Positions 31,084-41,355 of a stretch of 41,355 nucleotides of DNA are shown piece by piece (within the stretch, counting starts at the first letter, position 1; each line of letters starts with the position of its first letter). Source of the stretch: Dehalococcoidia bacterium. GTDB lineage: Bacteria; Chloroflexota; Dehalococcoidia; GIF9; AB-539-J10. Position numbers and translations under genes: made by a program. The notes beneath the pieces are model-generated. The model was not told the origin of the DNA. It saw nothing but the letters and a program-made list of their open reading frames with translations, and did no database searches. Location of the stretch: contig JAUVZB010000018.1 of assembly GCA_030602785.1 (NCBI GenBank), positions 1 through 41,355 of the forward strand, given 5' to 3'.

Positions 31084-33390
31084 ATGAGTGAGGAGCAGCA
31101 GACTTCGGGCTCTGCCCCACAGTTCACACGAGCACTGGTCTCGTGGCCGGCTCGCGTCGTGACTGCCGCGGCCCTCCTGTTTGGTCTGTACGAAATCATC
31201 TTCGTGTTCAACTTCAACTACACGCTCTATTCCTTGTTCTCGCGGTTGGGCATTGAACTGGCCTTTCTGAGGCACACGTTCCAGACCAAGCAAGGCATGG
31301 CGTTTGTCCTGGCAATGGTCCTCATCATTGCCTTTCTTCTCTACCCTGCCCGTCGTGCCAGGTCCGGCTCGCGCGTAGGGGTAACGGACTGGCTTCTTGC
31401 TGCGCTTGGCGCCCTCTGTGCTTTCTACATCTTCGCTGTCTATGGCCGCTACGCCCAGAACGCTGAAGTGCTCCTTCCCGATATCGTCTTCGGGATGCTG
31501 ACGGTGGCCCTTGTTCTCGAAGCCACCAGGCGCGTCATTGGCTGGGTTCTTCCGGCAGTCGTCGGCAGTTTCCTTCTCTACGGCGTCATTGACCTGGGAT
31601 TCAGGTGGTCGCGTATCACGCAGCAGCTCTGCTTCGATGAGGGCATTCTTGGCATTCCTCTCATGGTCATGGTCACGTACGTGTTCGCCTTTGTCTTCTT
31701 CGGCGCATTTCTTCTGCGGATAGGGATCAGCGAATACATAACGGGGTTCATGATCTCGGTATTTGGCCCCAGGCCGGGCGGGCCGGCAAAGGCTGCGGTC
31801 GTATCGAGCGGACTGATGGGCACGGTGAGCGGCAGCTCGGTGGCAAATGTGCTGACGACGGGCACGTTCACCATTCCCCTGATGAAGAAGGCTGGCTATC
31901 CTGCGGAGGTCGCGGGCGCCATTGAACCGGTGGCCTCGACGGGAGGGCAGCTAATGCCTCCCATCATGGGCGCTGCCGCGTTCATCATGGCCGAGTTCCT
32001 TGGCATTCCGTACAGGACCATCATCATCGCTGCGATAGTCCCGGCGGTGGTGTACTACTTCAGCATCTACGTCTTTGTGGACCTGGAGACCAAGCGCCTG
32101 GGTCTGGGCGGCCTTCCGCGCGAACGGCCGGTGAGATACTTCCTGCGCAAGACCTATCTGTTCATTCCCGTAGTCGTGATTACTGCCGCGCTGCTGCGTG
32201 GGCTGCCTCCGCAGGTCTGCGCGATTGCTTCACTTGGAGTCGCTGTATGGGTTGCGTGGATAGCCCGGGACAGTATTCCGGGGTCCGAGCCCGTGTACGT
32301 TGCGATTGTCTCCGCCGGCACCGTACTGATGTTTGTGGGAGGCGACCACAACGGGGTTGTGGCGGCAGTACTGCTCTCCATTCTGGTGCTGCTGGTTGCC
32401 CTCTCATTCCTGACGAAGCTGGTCAGCCGCAACGAGAAGTTCTACATGAGCGCGCTGTTCATTCTCTTCATCAGTGCTGCCAAGGCGGTGGATGTGAACA
32501 GCGAGCAGGTTCTTCTGCTCTCGGGCATTGTCGGAATCCTCATCTCGCTCCTGGTCTCGGGCCTCTCGAAGAGCCGGGAGGGGCAGGGGATGTGGTCCGC
32601 CACGTACGATGCGGTTGTCTCTGCGAGCAAGACCAGTGTAAGCGTGATGCTGGCGGCGGCCAGCGCCGGCCTGATACAGGCCGTCCTCACGATGACCGGG
32701 CTGATAACCTCCATCGGCTATGACCTCGTCTCACTGACAGGCGGGACGCTGTTGTTGCTGCTGCCGCTCGCAATGCTGTTCAGCCTGATCCTTGGTATGG
32801 GGGTGCCGACGACAGCGAACTACATAATCACATCGCTGGTTGTCGCGCCCGCCATATTCCTGGTTGTGAGAGAAACGGGGGTGTACGGTGTGCCCGTGCC
32901 GGGTTACTCGACGGCTGTGGCCCTGCTGGCAGCGCATTTCTTTGTCTTCTACTTCGGGATTCTTGCTGACGTTACGCCGCCGGTCGCGCTTGCGTCCTAT
33001 GCAGGGTCGGCGCTTGCAGGAGGAGATTTCTGGAAGACGGCTCTAAACGGTGTCAAGTATGCGTCGGCGGGCTATGTGGGCCCGTATATCTACTTCCTGC
33101 ATCCGCAGATGTTTCTGGTTACGGTTGGTGACTGGAACCTCATGGCCGTGGCCGACGTGCTCTTCTGTATCGCGGGCGCGCTGGTTGCCATGTATCTGCT
33201 GGCCATGGCACTCACCGGCTGGTCGAACGGGAAGCTGAGACGGGAAGCGCGGGCCGTACTCCTGGCCTCTTCGCTGATCATTGTCGTTACACTCCACCCG
33301 GCCGCAGTCGTGGTGGGGTTCGCTGCTATCGTCTTTCTGCGGCGGTACTCGGAGAAGGCTTCCGATGTGCTGTACATCAAGGCGAAGTAA
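31084..33390 (+). CDS. TRAP transporter fused permease (4TM/12TM, TAXI type)
   Basis: 768 residues with roughly 17-19 hydrophobic segments. It combines the small DctQ-like and large DctM-like membrane parts of TRAP carriers, which use ion gradients to import the ligand delivered by the TAXI protein. DctM signatures: GPAKAAVVSSGLMGTVSGSS, TGTFTIPLMKKAGY, EPVASTGGQLMPPIMGAAAF, and a matching second-half block GMGVPTTANY. Start: ATG at 31084 (MSEEQQTSG); an in-frame TTG at 31060 is less likely. The dehydrogenase gene follows 19 bp later and probably shares the transcript. Confidence 0.93.
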   Translation: MSEEQQTSGSAPQFTRALVSWPARVVTAAALLFGLYEIIFVFNFNYTLYSLFSRLGIELAFLRHTFQTKQGMAFVLAMVLIIAFLLYPARRARSGSRVGVTDWLLAALGALCAFYIFAVYGRYAQNAEVLLPDIVFGMLTVALVLEATRRVIGWVLPAVVGSFLLYGVIDLGFRWSRITQQLCFDEGILGIPLMVMVTYVFAFVFFGAFLLRIGISEYITGFMISVFGPRPGGPAKAAVVSSGLMGTVSGSSVANVLTTGTFTIPLMKKAGYPAEVAGAIEPVASTGGQLMPPIMGAAAFIMAEFLGIPYRTIIIAAIVPAVVYYFSIYVFVDLETKRLGLGGLPRERPVRYFLRKTYLFIPVVVITAALLRGLPPQVCAIASLGVAVWVAWIARDSIPGSEPVYVAIVSAGTVLMFVGGDHNGVVAAVLLSILVLLVALSFLTKLVSRNEKFYMSALFILFISAAKAVDVNSEQVLLLSGIVGILISLLVSGLSKSREGQGMWSATYDAVVSASKTSVSVMLAAASAGLIQAVLTMTGLITSIGYDLVSLTGGTLLLLLPLAMLFSLILGMGVPTTANYIITSLVVAPAIFLVVRETGVYGVPVPGYSTAVALLAAHFFVFYFGILADVTPPVALASYAGSALAGGDFWKTALNGVKYASAGYVGPYIYFLHPQMFLVTVGDWNLMAVADVLFCIAGALVAMYLLAMALTGWSNGKLRREARAVLLASSLIIVVTLHPAAVVVGFAAIVFLRRYSEKASDVLYIKAK

Positions 33391-33409
33391 ACAAGAAAAG
33401 GACTGGGAC

Positions 33410-34453
33410 ATGGATAGAGAGATAAGAGCAGTGCACGTGGGGCTTGGCCCCATGGGTCTTCGGGTTGTGCAGCATGTACTTGCTGAGAGGAAGGGCATCC
33501 GCTACGTGGGGGCCGTGGATGTGGATCCGCGACTCGAAGGTAAGGACCTGGGTGAGATTGCCGGCCTCGCTTCACCCGCCGGGGTGAAAGTCACCGGCGA
33601 CGCGTCCGCCGTCTTCGAGCAGACCAGACCGGACATCGCCATCTACACGACAGTGTCCCCGCTCAAGGCGTTTCTTCCTCAGACAGAGGTGGCGCTTCGC
33701 AACGGCGTGAACGTAATCTCCACGTGCGAGGAACTGGCATTCCCCTCGTTTGTGGATGCGGACATGACCTCCAGGTATGACGAACTGTGCAAGCTCCATG
33801 GTGTCAGCATGCTGGGTACCGGCATCAATCCCGGCTTCCTGATGGACCTCAGGGCGTCGCTGCTGTCCGCTGCGTGCACGGATGTGCAGCGGATTGAGAT
33901 TACACGGCGGATGGATGCAACGCCGAGGCGACAGCCCTTTCAGAAGAAGATTGGCGCAGGAATGGATGCGGATGAGTACAGGAAGGCAATTGAGTCTGGC
34001 GCGATAACGGGCCATGTCGGCCTTGAGATGTCTATCTGCCTCATAGCTGACGCGCTTGGCTGGGAGCTGGAAGAAGTCCGCGTCACCGGGCCGGAACCGG
34101 TCGTCGCGGAGAAGCAGGTCTCGTCGGAGTATTTCACGGTTGCGAGGGGGCAGGTCAAGGGGACAGAGCAGGAGGCAATCGGAATCGTAGGTGGCGAGAG
34201 CAAGATACGCTTGAGCTTCTCGGCCTTCCTTGGCGCGACGCCGTCGTTCGACGAGGTTGTGATTGTAGGGACGCCCGAGGTGAGGGCCCGGGTGTCTCCA
34301 TGCTGGCATGGTGACTACGGCACGGTAGCGATGTCTGTGAACCTGATACCGGCGGTCATCAATGCGCGCCCGGGCTTGCTGACCATCAATGATATCGTGC
34401 CGGTGTCGTTCAAAGCAGGCAACCTTGGCGGATTTGTCGCCCAGGGCGCCTGA
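33410..34453 (+). CDS. DapB-fold NAD(P)-dependent dehydrogenase, 2,4-diaminopentanoate dehydrogenase-like
   Basis: 347 residues. The N-terminal Rossmann fold (VHVGLGPMGLRVVQHVL) and a central catalytic/dimer domain with GTGINPGFLMD place it with dihydrodipicolinate-reductase-like enzymes of the Ord/DAPDH group, which oxidise amino groups of substrates such as 2,4-diaminopentanoate. AAAAGGA lies 9 bases before the ATG at 33410; longer frames upstream overlap the permease and are rejected. Its place 19 bp after the TRAP permease suggests it acts on the imported compound, perhaps a diamino or amino acid (inference). Confidence 0.83.
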   Translation: MDREIRAVHVGLGPMGLRVVQHVLAERKGIRYVGAVDVDPRLEGKDLGEIAGLASPAGVKVTGDASAVFEQTRPDIAIYTTVSPLKAFLPQTEVALRNGVNVISTCEELAFPSFVDADMTSRYDELCKLHGVSMLGTGINPGFLMDLRASLLSAACTDVQRIEITRRMDATPRRQPFQKKIGAGMDADEYRKAIESGAITGHVGLEMSICLIADALGWELEEVRVTGPEPVVAEKQVSSEYFTVARGQVKGTEQEAIGIVGGESKIRLSFSAFLGATPSFDEVVIVGTPEVRARVSPCWHGDYGTVAMSVNLIPAVINARPGLLTINDIVPVSFKAGNLGGFVAQGA

Positions 34454-34546
34454 CAGGACTTCCATCGGGGACGTGGAGTTGCTATAATGCCCTGTTGTTG
34501 CGCCGCGAGGCTGGCTGGGGCTGGTGGTGGGGGAGGAGTGGAGTGT

Positions 34547-34576
34547 TTGACAGGAGATAGCCACCTCAGGTAGAAT
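34547..34576 (+). promoter_or_regulatory. Promoter of the 23S rRNA unit
   Basis: Perfect TTGACA (34547-34552), 18-base spacer, TAGAAT (34571-34576). Transcription should start near 34583, about 60 nt before the mature 23S. A second -10-like TATAAT is at 34483-34488 without a good -35. Confidence 0.75.
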
Positions 34577-34611
34577 TCCCTTTCGCGAGTTGCGCGTCCG
34601 TACGTTAACAA

Positions 34612-34641
34612 TCGAATACGTTTTGTGTCTGGCTTGATGTA

Positions 34642-34649
<8 letters not shown>
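34612..34649 (+). other. 5' arm of the pre-23S processing stem
   Basis: This stretch pairs with 37577-37614, including G-T pairs, over about 38 positions with few mismatches; the inner 8 pairs (GGTCAAGG / CCTTGACC) are helix 1 of 23S. Such a stem is the normal RNase III substrate, and shows that this 23S is excised from its own precursor. Confidence 0.75.
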
Positions 34650-37584
<2,935 letters not shown>

Positions 37585-37633
37585 TATGTCAAGTCGGATA
37601 CAAAACGTTTTCGAAGCGCGGATGCGCACCCGT

Positions 37634-37708
37634 CGCGGGGTAGAGCAGTGGAAGCTCGTCGGGCTCATAACCCGGAGGCCGTTGGTTCGAATCCAACCCC
37701 CGCTACCA
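37634..37708 (+). tRNA. Initiator tRNA-fMet (CAT), CCA encoded
   Basis: Cloverleaf of 75 nt including CCA: acceptor CGCGGGG / CCCCGCT with a C1:T72 mismatch, three G-C pairs below the anticodon loop (GGG CTCATAA CCC), and T-arm GTTGGTTCGAATCCAAC. The unpaired first position and the GGG/CCC stem are initiator marks, so this is the start-codon tRNA, not elongator Met. It lies 49 nt after 23S in the same transcription unit. Confidence 0.95.
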
Positions 37709-37722
37709 ACAACTCGCACCCC

Positions 37723-37750
37723 AAAGGGGCACAGGCAACTGTGCCCCTTT
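37723..37750 (+). terminator. Intrinsic terminator of the 23S-tRNA unit
   Basis: Perfect 12-bp stem AAAGGGGCACAG / CTGTGCCCCTTT with a GCAA tetraloop, followed by TCCTTTTG. It lies 14 bp after the tRNA and closes the rRNA unit. Confidence 0.85.
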
Positions 37751-37876
37751 TCCTTTTGCCTTGTGGCAGTCGCATGTGGCCAGGGAGGAAGGGGCCGCGC
37801 GAGAAGGAGCTGTCGCTGCTTCGCCGGGCAATCAGCGCCTGGCAGGCGAGTCGGCCCTGCGCATTCAGCGCAATGC

Positions 37877-37920
37877 GGCTGTCCCTCCAGGCCAGCCACT
37901 TTCTCGAACGGCGGCGGCTT
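37877..37920. repeat. Accessory-region repeat, copy 1
   Basis: Shares GGCTGTCCCTC, AGCCAC and TTCTCGAA with 39903-39944 at nearly all aligned positions apart from a short central gap. It overlaps the recombinase remnant. The two copies bracket the Fic gene and the tandem array in the same orientation. Confidence 0.5.
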
Positions 37921-37976
37921 TCGTTGGGCGTCAGCCAGCATTCGCTGGAACTCGGGCTAGTCCGGGTTGAACCCGG
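37891..37976 (-). pseudogene. Serine-recombinase remnant
   Basis: On the minus strand an in-frame stretch reads NPD*PEFQRMLADAQRKPPPFEKV, matching the block just before the catalytic-domain core of large serine recombinases (usually RPEFQRM.ADA..KPPPF). A stop codon sits inside and the flanks do not continue the family, so only about 28 codons survive. It implies that a mobile element once integrated near the tRNA. The rest of 37751-38133 shows no gene. The call rests on this short match. Confidence 0.4.
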
Positions 37977-38133
37977 TCAGGCCATCATTCCGGCAGCCCA
38001 CCACGACTTCCCTGCCCTTGCCCCGTGCGAATGACTGACATTCGTTCTCTCCGCCGAGGATCGGGATATCCTCTCCTGCCTGCGTGTCCGTGGAGACTCG
38101 GCAGGAGATGGCTGCTTTCATGGCTATCAGTCT

Positions 38134-39225
38134 CTACGTACCCGTTCCTCGAGGCACTTCCTTGAGCTCCACAGTCGGCAAGTAACGTCTAGCCCGCGTG
38201 GTCCCTTGAGCCTCCAGCAGCTCCAACTGGGCGAGATGTCTGAGATCCCGAGTCGCGGTGACGGACCCGACCCCGGTGATTTCGCGGTAGTCCCCGCGAG
38301 TCAGGTGACCCAACCGGACGGCGTAGATGAGACCGTCTATCTGCCGGTCTCTCAAGCCGTATTCCTTGTACCGGTTGTGGATTGAAGCTACCGTCATCTG
38401 CCAGTCGGTCAATCGTCTCTCTAGGGCTGCTGCTTGAGCCACAACCGACTTGGTGAAAAAGTGAAGCCATGGCGTAGCGTCGTATGTAGTAGTGAACTCC
38501 GGTCCCACCGATTCACGAAGCGCGTTGATATAGGGATCCCGGTTTCTCTGGTAGTAGGCGTCCAGAGACAGCAGCTTGCGGAATCCGTACCCGGATAGCT
38601 GGAGAAGAAGGGCGGCTAGAAGGCGCGCGGTGCGGCCGTTTCCATCGATGAAGGGATGGATTGCCACCAAGTGCAGGTGGGCGATGCCAGCTTTGAAGAT
38701 CTGGTGGATCTCAGTGGAATCCCGAAGCCAGTGCGCTAAGTCAGGCATGAGATGCGGCACATCGAAGTGCGTCGGAGGGCTGTACACTGGGACTGCGTTG
38801 TCACCCACCTTGTTGTCAACTTTTCGATACTTGCCAGGTTGTGCGCGGCCTCCGTCGATCCCCGACATTAGGGTGAAGTGGATGTTTCGGATGGTCACTT
38901 CAATGGTCTCGAGGACATTTCCCGGTTCATCGGAGAGAGCATCCACCCGTTCCAGAGCCCTTCCGTAATTGTTGACGTCGGGTCGCTCTTTTGGGATCGA
39001 CGCTGCAGGCGAGGGCTTCGCGGCTTCCTCTAGTTCCTGCTCGCTGATTGAGGCATTCTCGACCATCGTTGAGGTGTAAGCCGTGCGCACGAAGGCCTCC
39101 CTCCGGAGCCACTGTTCGTGTTTTGGCATTATGAGCATGTTCTCGATCCGGAATCGGAGCCGGTCAATTTCCTGAAGGTTGTCCTGCAGTATTTGGGAGT
39201 CAGTATTGAACTTCGGTGAGAACAT
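38134..39225 (-). CDS. Fic-domain protein, class II (AMPylator-type), with C-terminal winged helix
   Basis: 363 residues. The catalytic motif HPFIDGNGRTAR (His190) is complete, so transfer of AMP from ATP to a target protein is expected. An N-terminal helix carries STMVEN (52-57), fitting the [S/T]xxxE[G/N] inhibitory motif that blocks ATP binding in class II Fic proteins. The C-terminal part (about 290-350) looks like a winged helix (LTRGDYREITGVGSVTATRD). Start: AAGGAGGT is 5 bases before the ATG at 39225; the longer frame to 39303 runs beyond it and is rejected. A stand-alone gene next to a repeat array and recombinase remnant; typical of accessory regions. Target unknown; no antitoxin gene seen. 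Confidence 0.9.
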   Translation of the reverse strand: MFSPKFNTDSQILQDNLQEIDRLRFRIENMLIMPKHEQWLRREAFVRTAYTSTMVENASISEQELEEAAKPSPAASIPKERPDVNNYGRALERVDALSDEPGNVLETIEVTIRNIHFTLMSGIDGGRAQPGKYRKVDNKVGDNAVPVYSPPTHFDVPHLMPDLAHWLRDSTEIHQIFKAGIAHLHLVAIHPFIDGNGRTARLLAALLLQLSGYGFRKLLSLDAYYQRNRDPYINALRESVGPEFTTTYDATPWLHFFTKSVVAQAAALERRLTDWQMTVASIHNRYKEYGLRDRQIDGLIYAVRLGHLTRGDYREITGVGSVTATRDLRHLAQLELLEAQGTTRARRYLPTVELKEVPRGTGT

Positions 39226-39396
39226 GAACCACCTCCTTTTCGCAGAGACGACGACTACGTCGATGAGCTGCTGTGTTGGGGATTGGTTTGTACGCGCTGC
39301 CACTGCTGATCGATGCCGTGCTCCTGTTTGCGACCTGCGTTGTGTGCATTGGGCTGATTCGGCTTTCCCTGGCTCATCAGCTCCGCGTTGACAGCG

Positions 39397-39830
39397 ATGC
39401 GCATCCTATGTGCACGACGCGCAACATGATCATATGATCGAATGAATATGATCATCAGCTGTTTCATGATGATGATGCGCATCCTAGCGCGCGACGTGCA
39501 ACATGATCATATGATCGAATACATATGGCCATCAACTCGTTCATGATGATGATACGCATCCTAGTGCACGACGTGCAACATGATCATATGATCGAACAAA
39601 TATGATCATCAGCTGTTTCATGATGATGATACGCATCCTGGTGCACGACCTGCAACATGATCATATGATCGAATGAATATGATCATCAACTGTTTCATGA
39701 TGATGATGCGCATCGAGCAGCACGATTGTGTGGGCGAATGGCTATGAGCATGAACGCCGTCGCCATCGCGATGTTCATCATGGTCGTCAACATGATGCGT
39801 GATCATATGGTCGAATGACCGCTGTCACCA
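39397..39830. repeat. Tandem array of 77-78-bp GATC-rich palindromic units
   Basis: Four consecutive units: 39397-39474 (78 bp), 39475-39551, 39552-39628 and 39629-39705 (77 bp each), then degenerate copies to about 39830. Each begins AT(G/A)CGCATC, carries GCAACATGATCATATGATCG (which includes the perfect palindrome GATCATATGATC), and ends TTCATGATGATG. Units 1, 3 and 4 have three GATC sites each, and the array is AT-rich in a GC-rich genome. The 77-bp period is not a multiple of three, so it is not protein-coding. No spacers vary as in CRISPR. Function unknown; iteron-like or protein-binding array is possible. It lies upstream of the Fic gene. Confidence 0.85.
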
Positions 39831-40141
39831 TGATTGCCGTGGCGATGATGTGAATCGCTCTCGGCGGTCTCATGTTGTCGTGTCAGGCATGCGACCTCAA
39901 CGGGCTGTCCCTCGGATAGCCACCTTCTCGAATGGCGACGGCCTGCATGAAATGCTGTGTCGGCTCCATCAACGGTGGGCAAGCAAGCTGACTGAGGCGT
40001 TCGAGATGGATGGAGAGAGCGGTTTCGTGAAGCATCCGTGTGACTTGTTGCAGAACTCATGCCGGAGCCGTGGTGACAGACCTGTGCGGTTGTTCGTCGT
40101 CTCCTGGGGCAGGTGGGTGGGGACACCGGACGTCGGGGACT
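39831..40141. other. Intergenic region with no supported gene
   Basis: About 310 bp after the array. It holds the second accessory-region repeat (39903-39944) and an open frame on the + strand without recognisable domains or ribosome site. Confidence 0.5.
39903..39944. repeat. Accessory-region repeat, copy 2
   Basis: Counterpart of 37877-37920 in the same orientation, 2 kb apart, with the shared blocks GGCTGTCCCTC, AGCCAC, TTCTCGAA. Outside these blocks the flanks differ. Confidence 0.5.
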
Positions 40142-41062
40142 CTAGTGTGCAGGAACGTCGCCTTTAAGCACTTCGATGATGTGTTGTCTCAGGAGAGCAG
40201 GTGAGAGCGCTGCCGTGATGTGGCCCCGCTCCATCACGCGGATGGGGTGGTTCTCGTAGCACTCGCGTTGTCGTTCGAACACTATGTACTGGTCATACCT
40301 CGCAAGCAGAGGGAACACATTGTCCGTCTTCACTTTCTGATAGTCCGCCTCGAAGTTGAGCAGCTCCCTGACGAGTTCAGGGTGGCGCCTGCCCTGCTTG
40401 CCCAGCAGGCGGCGATAGGCCGACGATGTGAACAAGTCGCCGTGCGCGGCTCCGGAGAGGAGGGGGACGTACAAATCTGCCGTGTCATAGTGAGTCCGGT
40501 GCAGATTGGTGACCAGGCCGCCAAGACTTATTCCCGCAACCATGATGCGTGGACTGCCCTCTTCACGGCAGACGCGAATCAGCGCGTCTATCAGCCGGAC
40601 CGAGGTCGCCAGCATTGCCATGAAGTTCGTCAGGTCTCCCATGCGGCGCATGTAGTCCCTCGTTGGCCAACGGTGGAACGGTGCACGGACAACGATGAGG
40701 TTTGCCTCTATGTGGCGGACGTCGGCAGCGAGAACAGTGCGAAAGGTGTTCTTTGACCTGCTGCCGAAGTCGAAAGGACGTTCCTGGTTGCCGTGGTGGT
40801 AGATGATGGTGGGAGAGGTGGGGCCCCGCCAGTGGTAGACGAAGAACGCCGGGTCCACCCTGCCGACAAGCGTATCAGCGGACAACTCGTGCCGACCGTG
40901 AGTGAGTTCCGGTAGGGGCTGCAGGTGCACGTGCGCGAGGTGCTCCCGCATGGGGGCGCTTTCGACAGTTCGCTGAAAGAAGCGGTCCCGCCCCGTTTCC
41001 AGTGCGGCCATATGCAGCGCGAAGAGATCGACGAAGGCGTGCCGGTTCAACCTATCTCTCAC
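40142..41062 (-). CDS. Alpha/beta hydrolase family protein
   Basis: 306 residues. The oxyanion-hole segment IIYHHGNQERPF (88-97), nucleophile elbow GISLGG with Ser179, and a late His281 in RGHITAAL are the expected alpha/beta hydrolase triad parts; the Asp may be in the LLARYDQYI stretch. No signal peptide or membrane helix, so cytosolic. The start GTG at 41062 follows AGGAAA closely; the ATG at residue 18 is an alternative. No neighbour hints at the substrate; it could be an esterase, lipase or peptidase. Confidence 0.75.
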   Translation of the reverse strand: MRDRLNRHAFVDLFALHMAALETGRDRFFQRTVESAPMREHLAHVHLQPLPELTHGRHELSADTLVGRVDPAFFVYHWRGPTSPTIIYHHGNQERPFDFGSRSKNTFRTVLAADVRHIEANLIVVRAPFHRWPTRDYMRRMGDLTNFMAMLATSVRLIDALIRVCREEGSPRIMVAGISLGGLVTNLHRTHYDTADLYVPLLSGAAHGDLFTSSAYRRLLGKQGRRHPELVRELLNFEADYQKVKTDNVFPLLARYDQYIVFERQRECYENHPIRVMERGHITAALSPALLRQHIIEVLKGDVPAH

Positions 41063-41355
41063 TTTCCTGATGACGCCCCGGGTGTGTCCAGCCTGACGTG
41101 CCAGTTCGAGCCGTCAGCAGTGCGTTTCCTACGAGGGCGTTCATTGCTCCTTCCTGAGGCAACGTTGCGCGAAGAATAGCCCCGCGTGTGCCCACAGTCA
41201 AGGCATCCCGGCGTCCCGTAATCCGTGGATTGATGGGAACGGTGGGTGCATGTGGGCTTTGCCGCCACGCTGAGGCGGTTTCTTGGACGGTGATGGGCCG
41301 TTGGTCCGGCGTCGAAGACGCTCAGTATCAACCGGAGAGCACGGATGAGAGCAAC
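41063..41355. other. Terminal non-coding stretch
   Basis: About 290 bp to the window end. One minus-strand frame (41059-41331) has no recognisable domain and low-complexity Arg/Ser/His composition. The hydrolase promoter should be here; no clear boxes were found. Confidence 0.4.

Noticed and set aside
37585-37633. 5S rRNA between 23S and tRNA
   Set aside because: Only 49 nt are available, and the space is taken by the 3' arm of the processing stem.
39397-39830. CRISPR array
   Set aside because: Units are contiguous 77-78-bp repeats without unique spacers, and no cas genes are present.
39799-40167. 122-codon + strand open frame
   Set aside because: It begins in the degenerate repeat array, crosses a dispersed repeat and overlaps the hydrolase end; no domain or ribosome site.
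41059-41331. 90-codon minus-strand frame at the window end
   Set aside because: Arg/Ser/His-rich without recognisable motif, and overlaps the hydrolase start region.

Overview
The window is a chromosomal stretch of a GC-rich bacterium, most likely a Chloroflexota of the Dehalococcoidia type. This is inferred from gene content, not from a tree: three near-identical acyl-CoA dehydrogenases with an ACS-type acyl-CoA synthetase and an acetyl-CoA hydrolase/transferase-family protein, a TAXI-type TRAP transporter, an MBL-rhodanese/YeeE sulfur cluster, and a 23S rRNA gene that stands alone without 16S or 5S. No intact transposase, prophage or CRISPR array was seen.

Layout. 1-2200: a HAD phosphatase and exonuclease III among intergenic palindromic repeats. 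2234-9132: a signalling and surface block on the + strand, comprising a NarL-type regulator, a CheY-like receiver, a 1070-residue five-PAS protein with two HD-GYP domains, a PilT ATPase, a DUF350-like membrane protein and a secreted transglutaminase-fold protein. This looks like c-di-GMP-linked control of type IV pili. 9215-14799: an ACS-family synthetase with a strong promoter, facing three tandem acyl-CoA dehydrogenase genes across a 30-bp palindrome. 14800-15455: a gene-free repeat field. 15456-21219: a leftward operon with a metallo-beta-lactamase/rhodanese protein, two half-size YeeE/YedE transporters, a DUF1622 protein and a P2-type cation ATPase. 21280-25525: an MscS channel with a zinc ribbon, CorA, tRNA-Asp and a CoA-transferase-family gene.

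25629-29236: a small FAIM1-like protein and SurE, then a promoter, a roughly 140-nt leader with two mutually exclusive hairpins (one an intrinsic terminator), and an operon of a P1/S58 self-cleaving peptidase, panD and panC. The leader and the operon logic (possible beta-alanine supply to pantothenate) are the most interesting regulatory feature. 29287-34453: a TAXI TRAP system split across divergent promoters (binding protein leftward; DUF1850, fused permease and a DapB-fold dehydrogenase rightward).

34547-37750: a self-contained transcription unit of 23S rRNA plus initiator tRNA, with its own promoter, a processing stem of about 38 bp and a terminator. 37751-41355: an accessory-looking segment with a serine-recombinase remnant, a class II Fic protein, an array of four 77-78-bp GATC-rich tandem repeats of unknown role, a repeat shared with the recombinase remnant, and an alpha/beta hydrolase.
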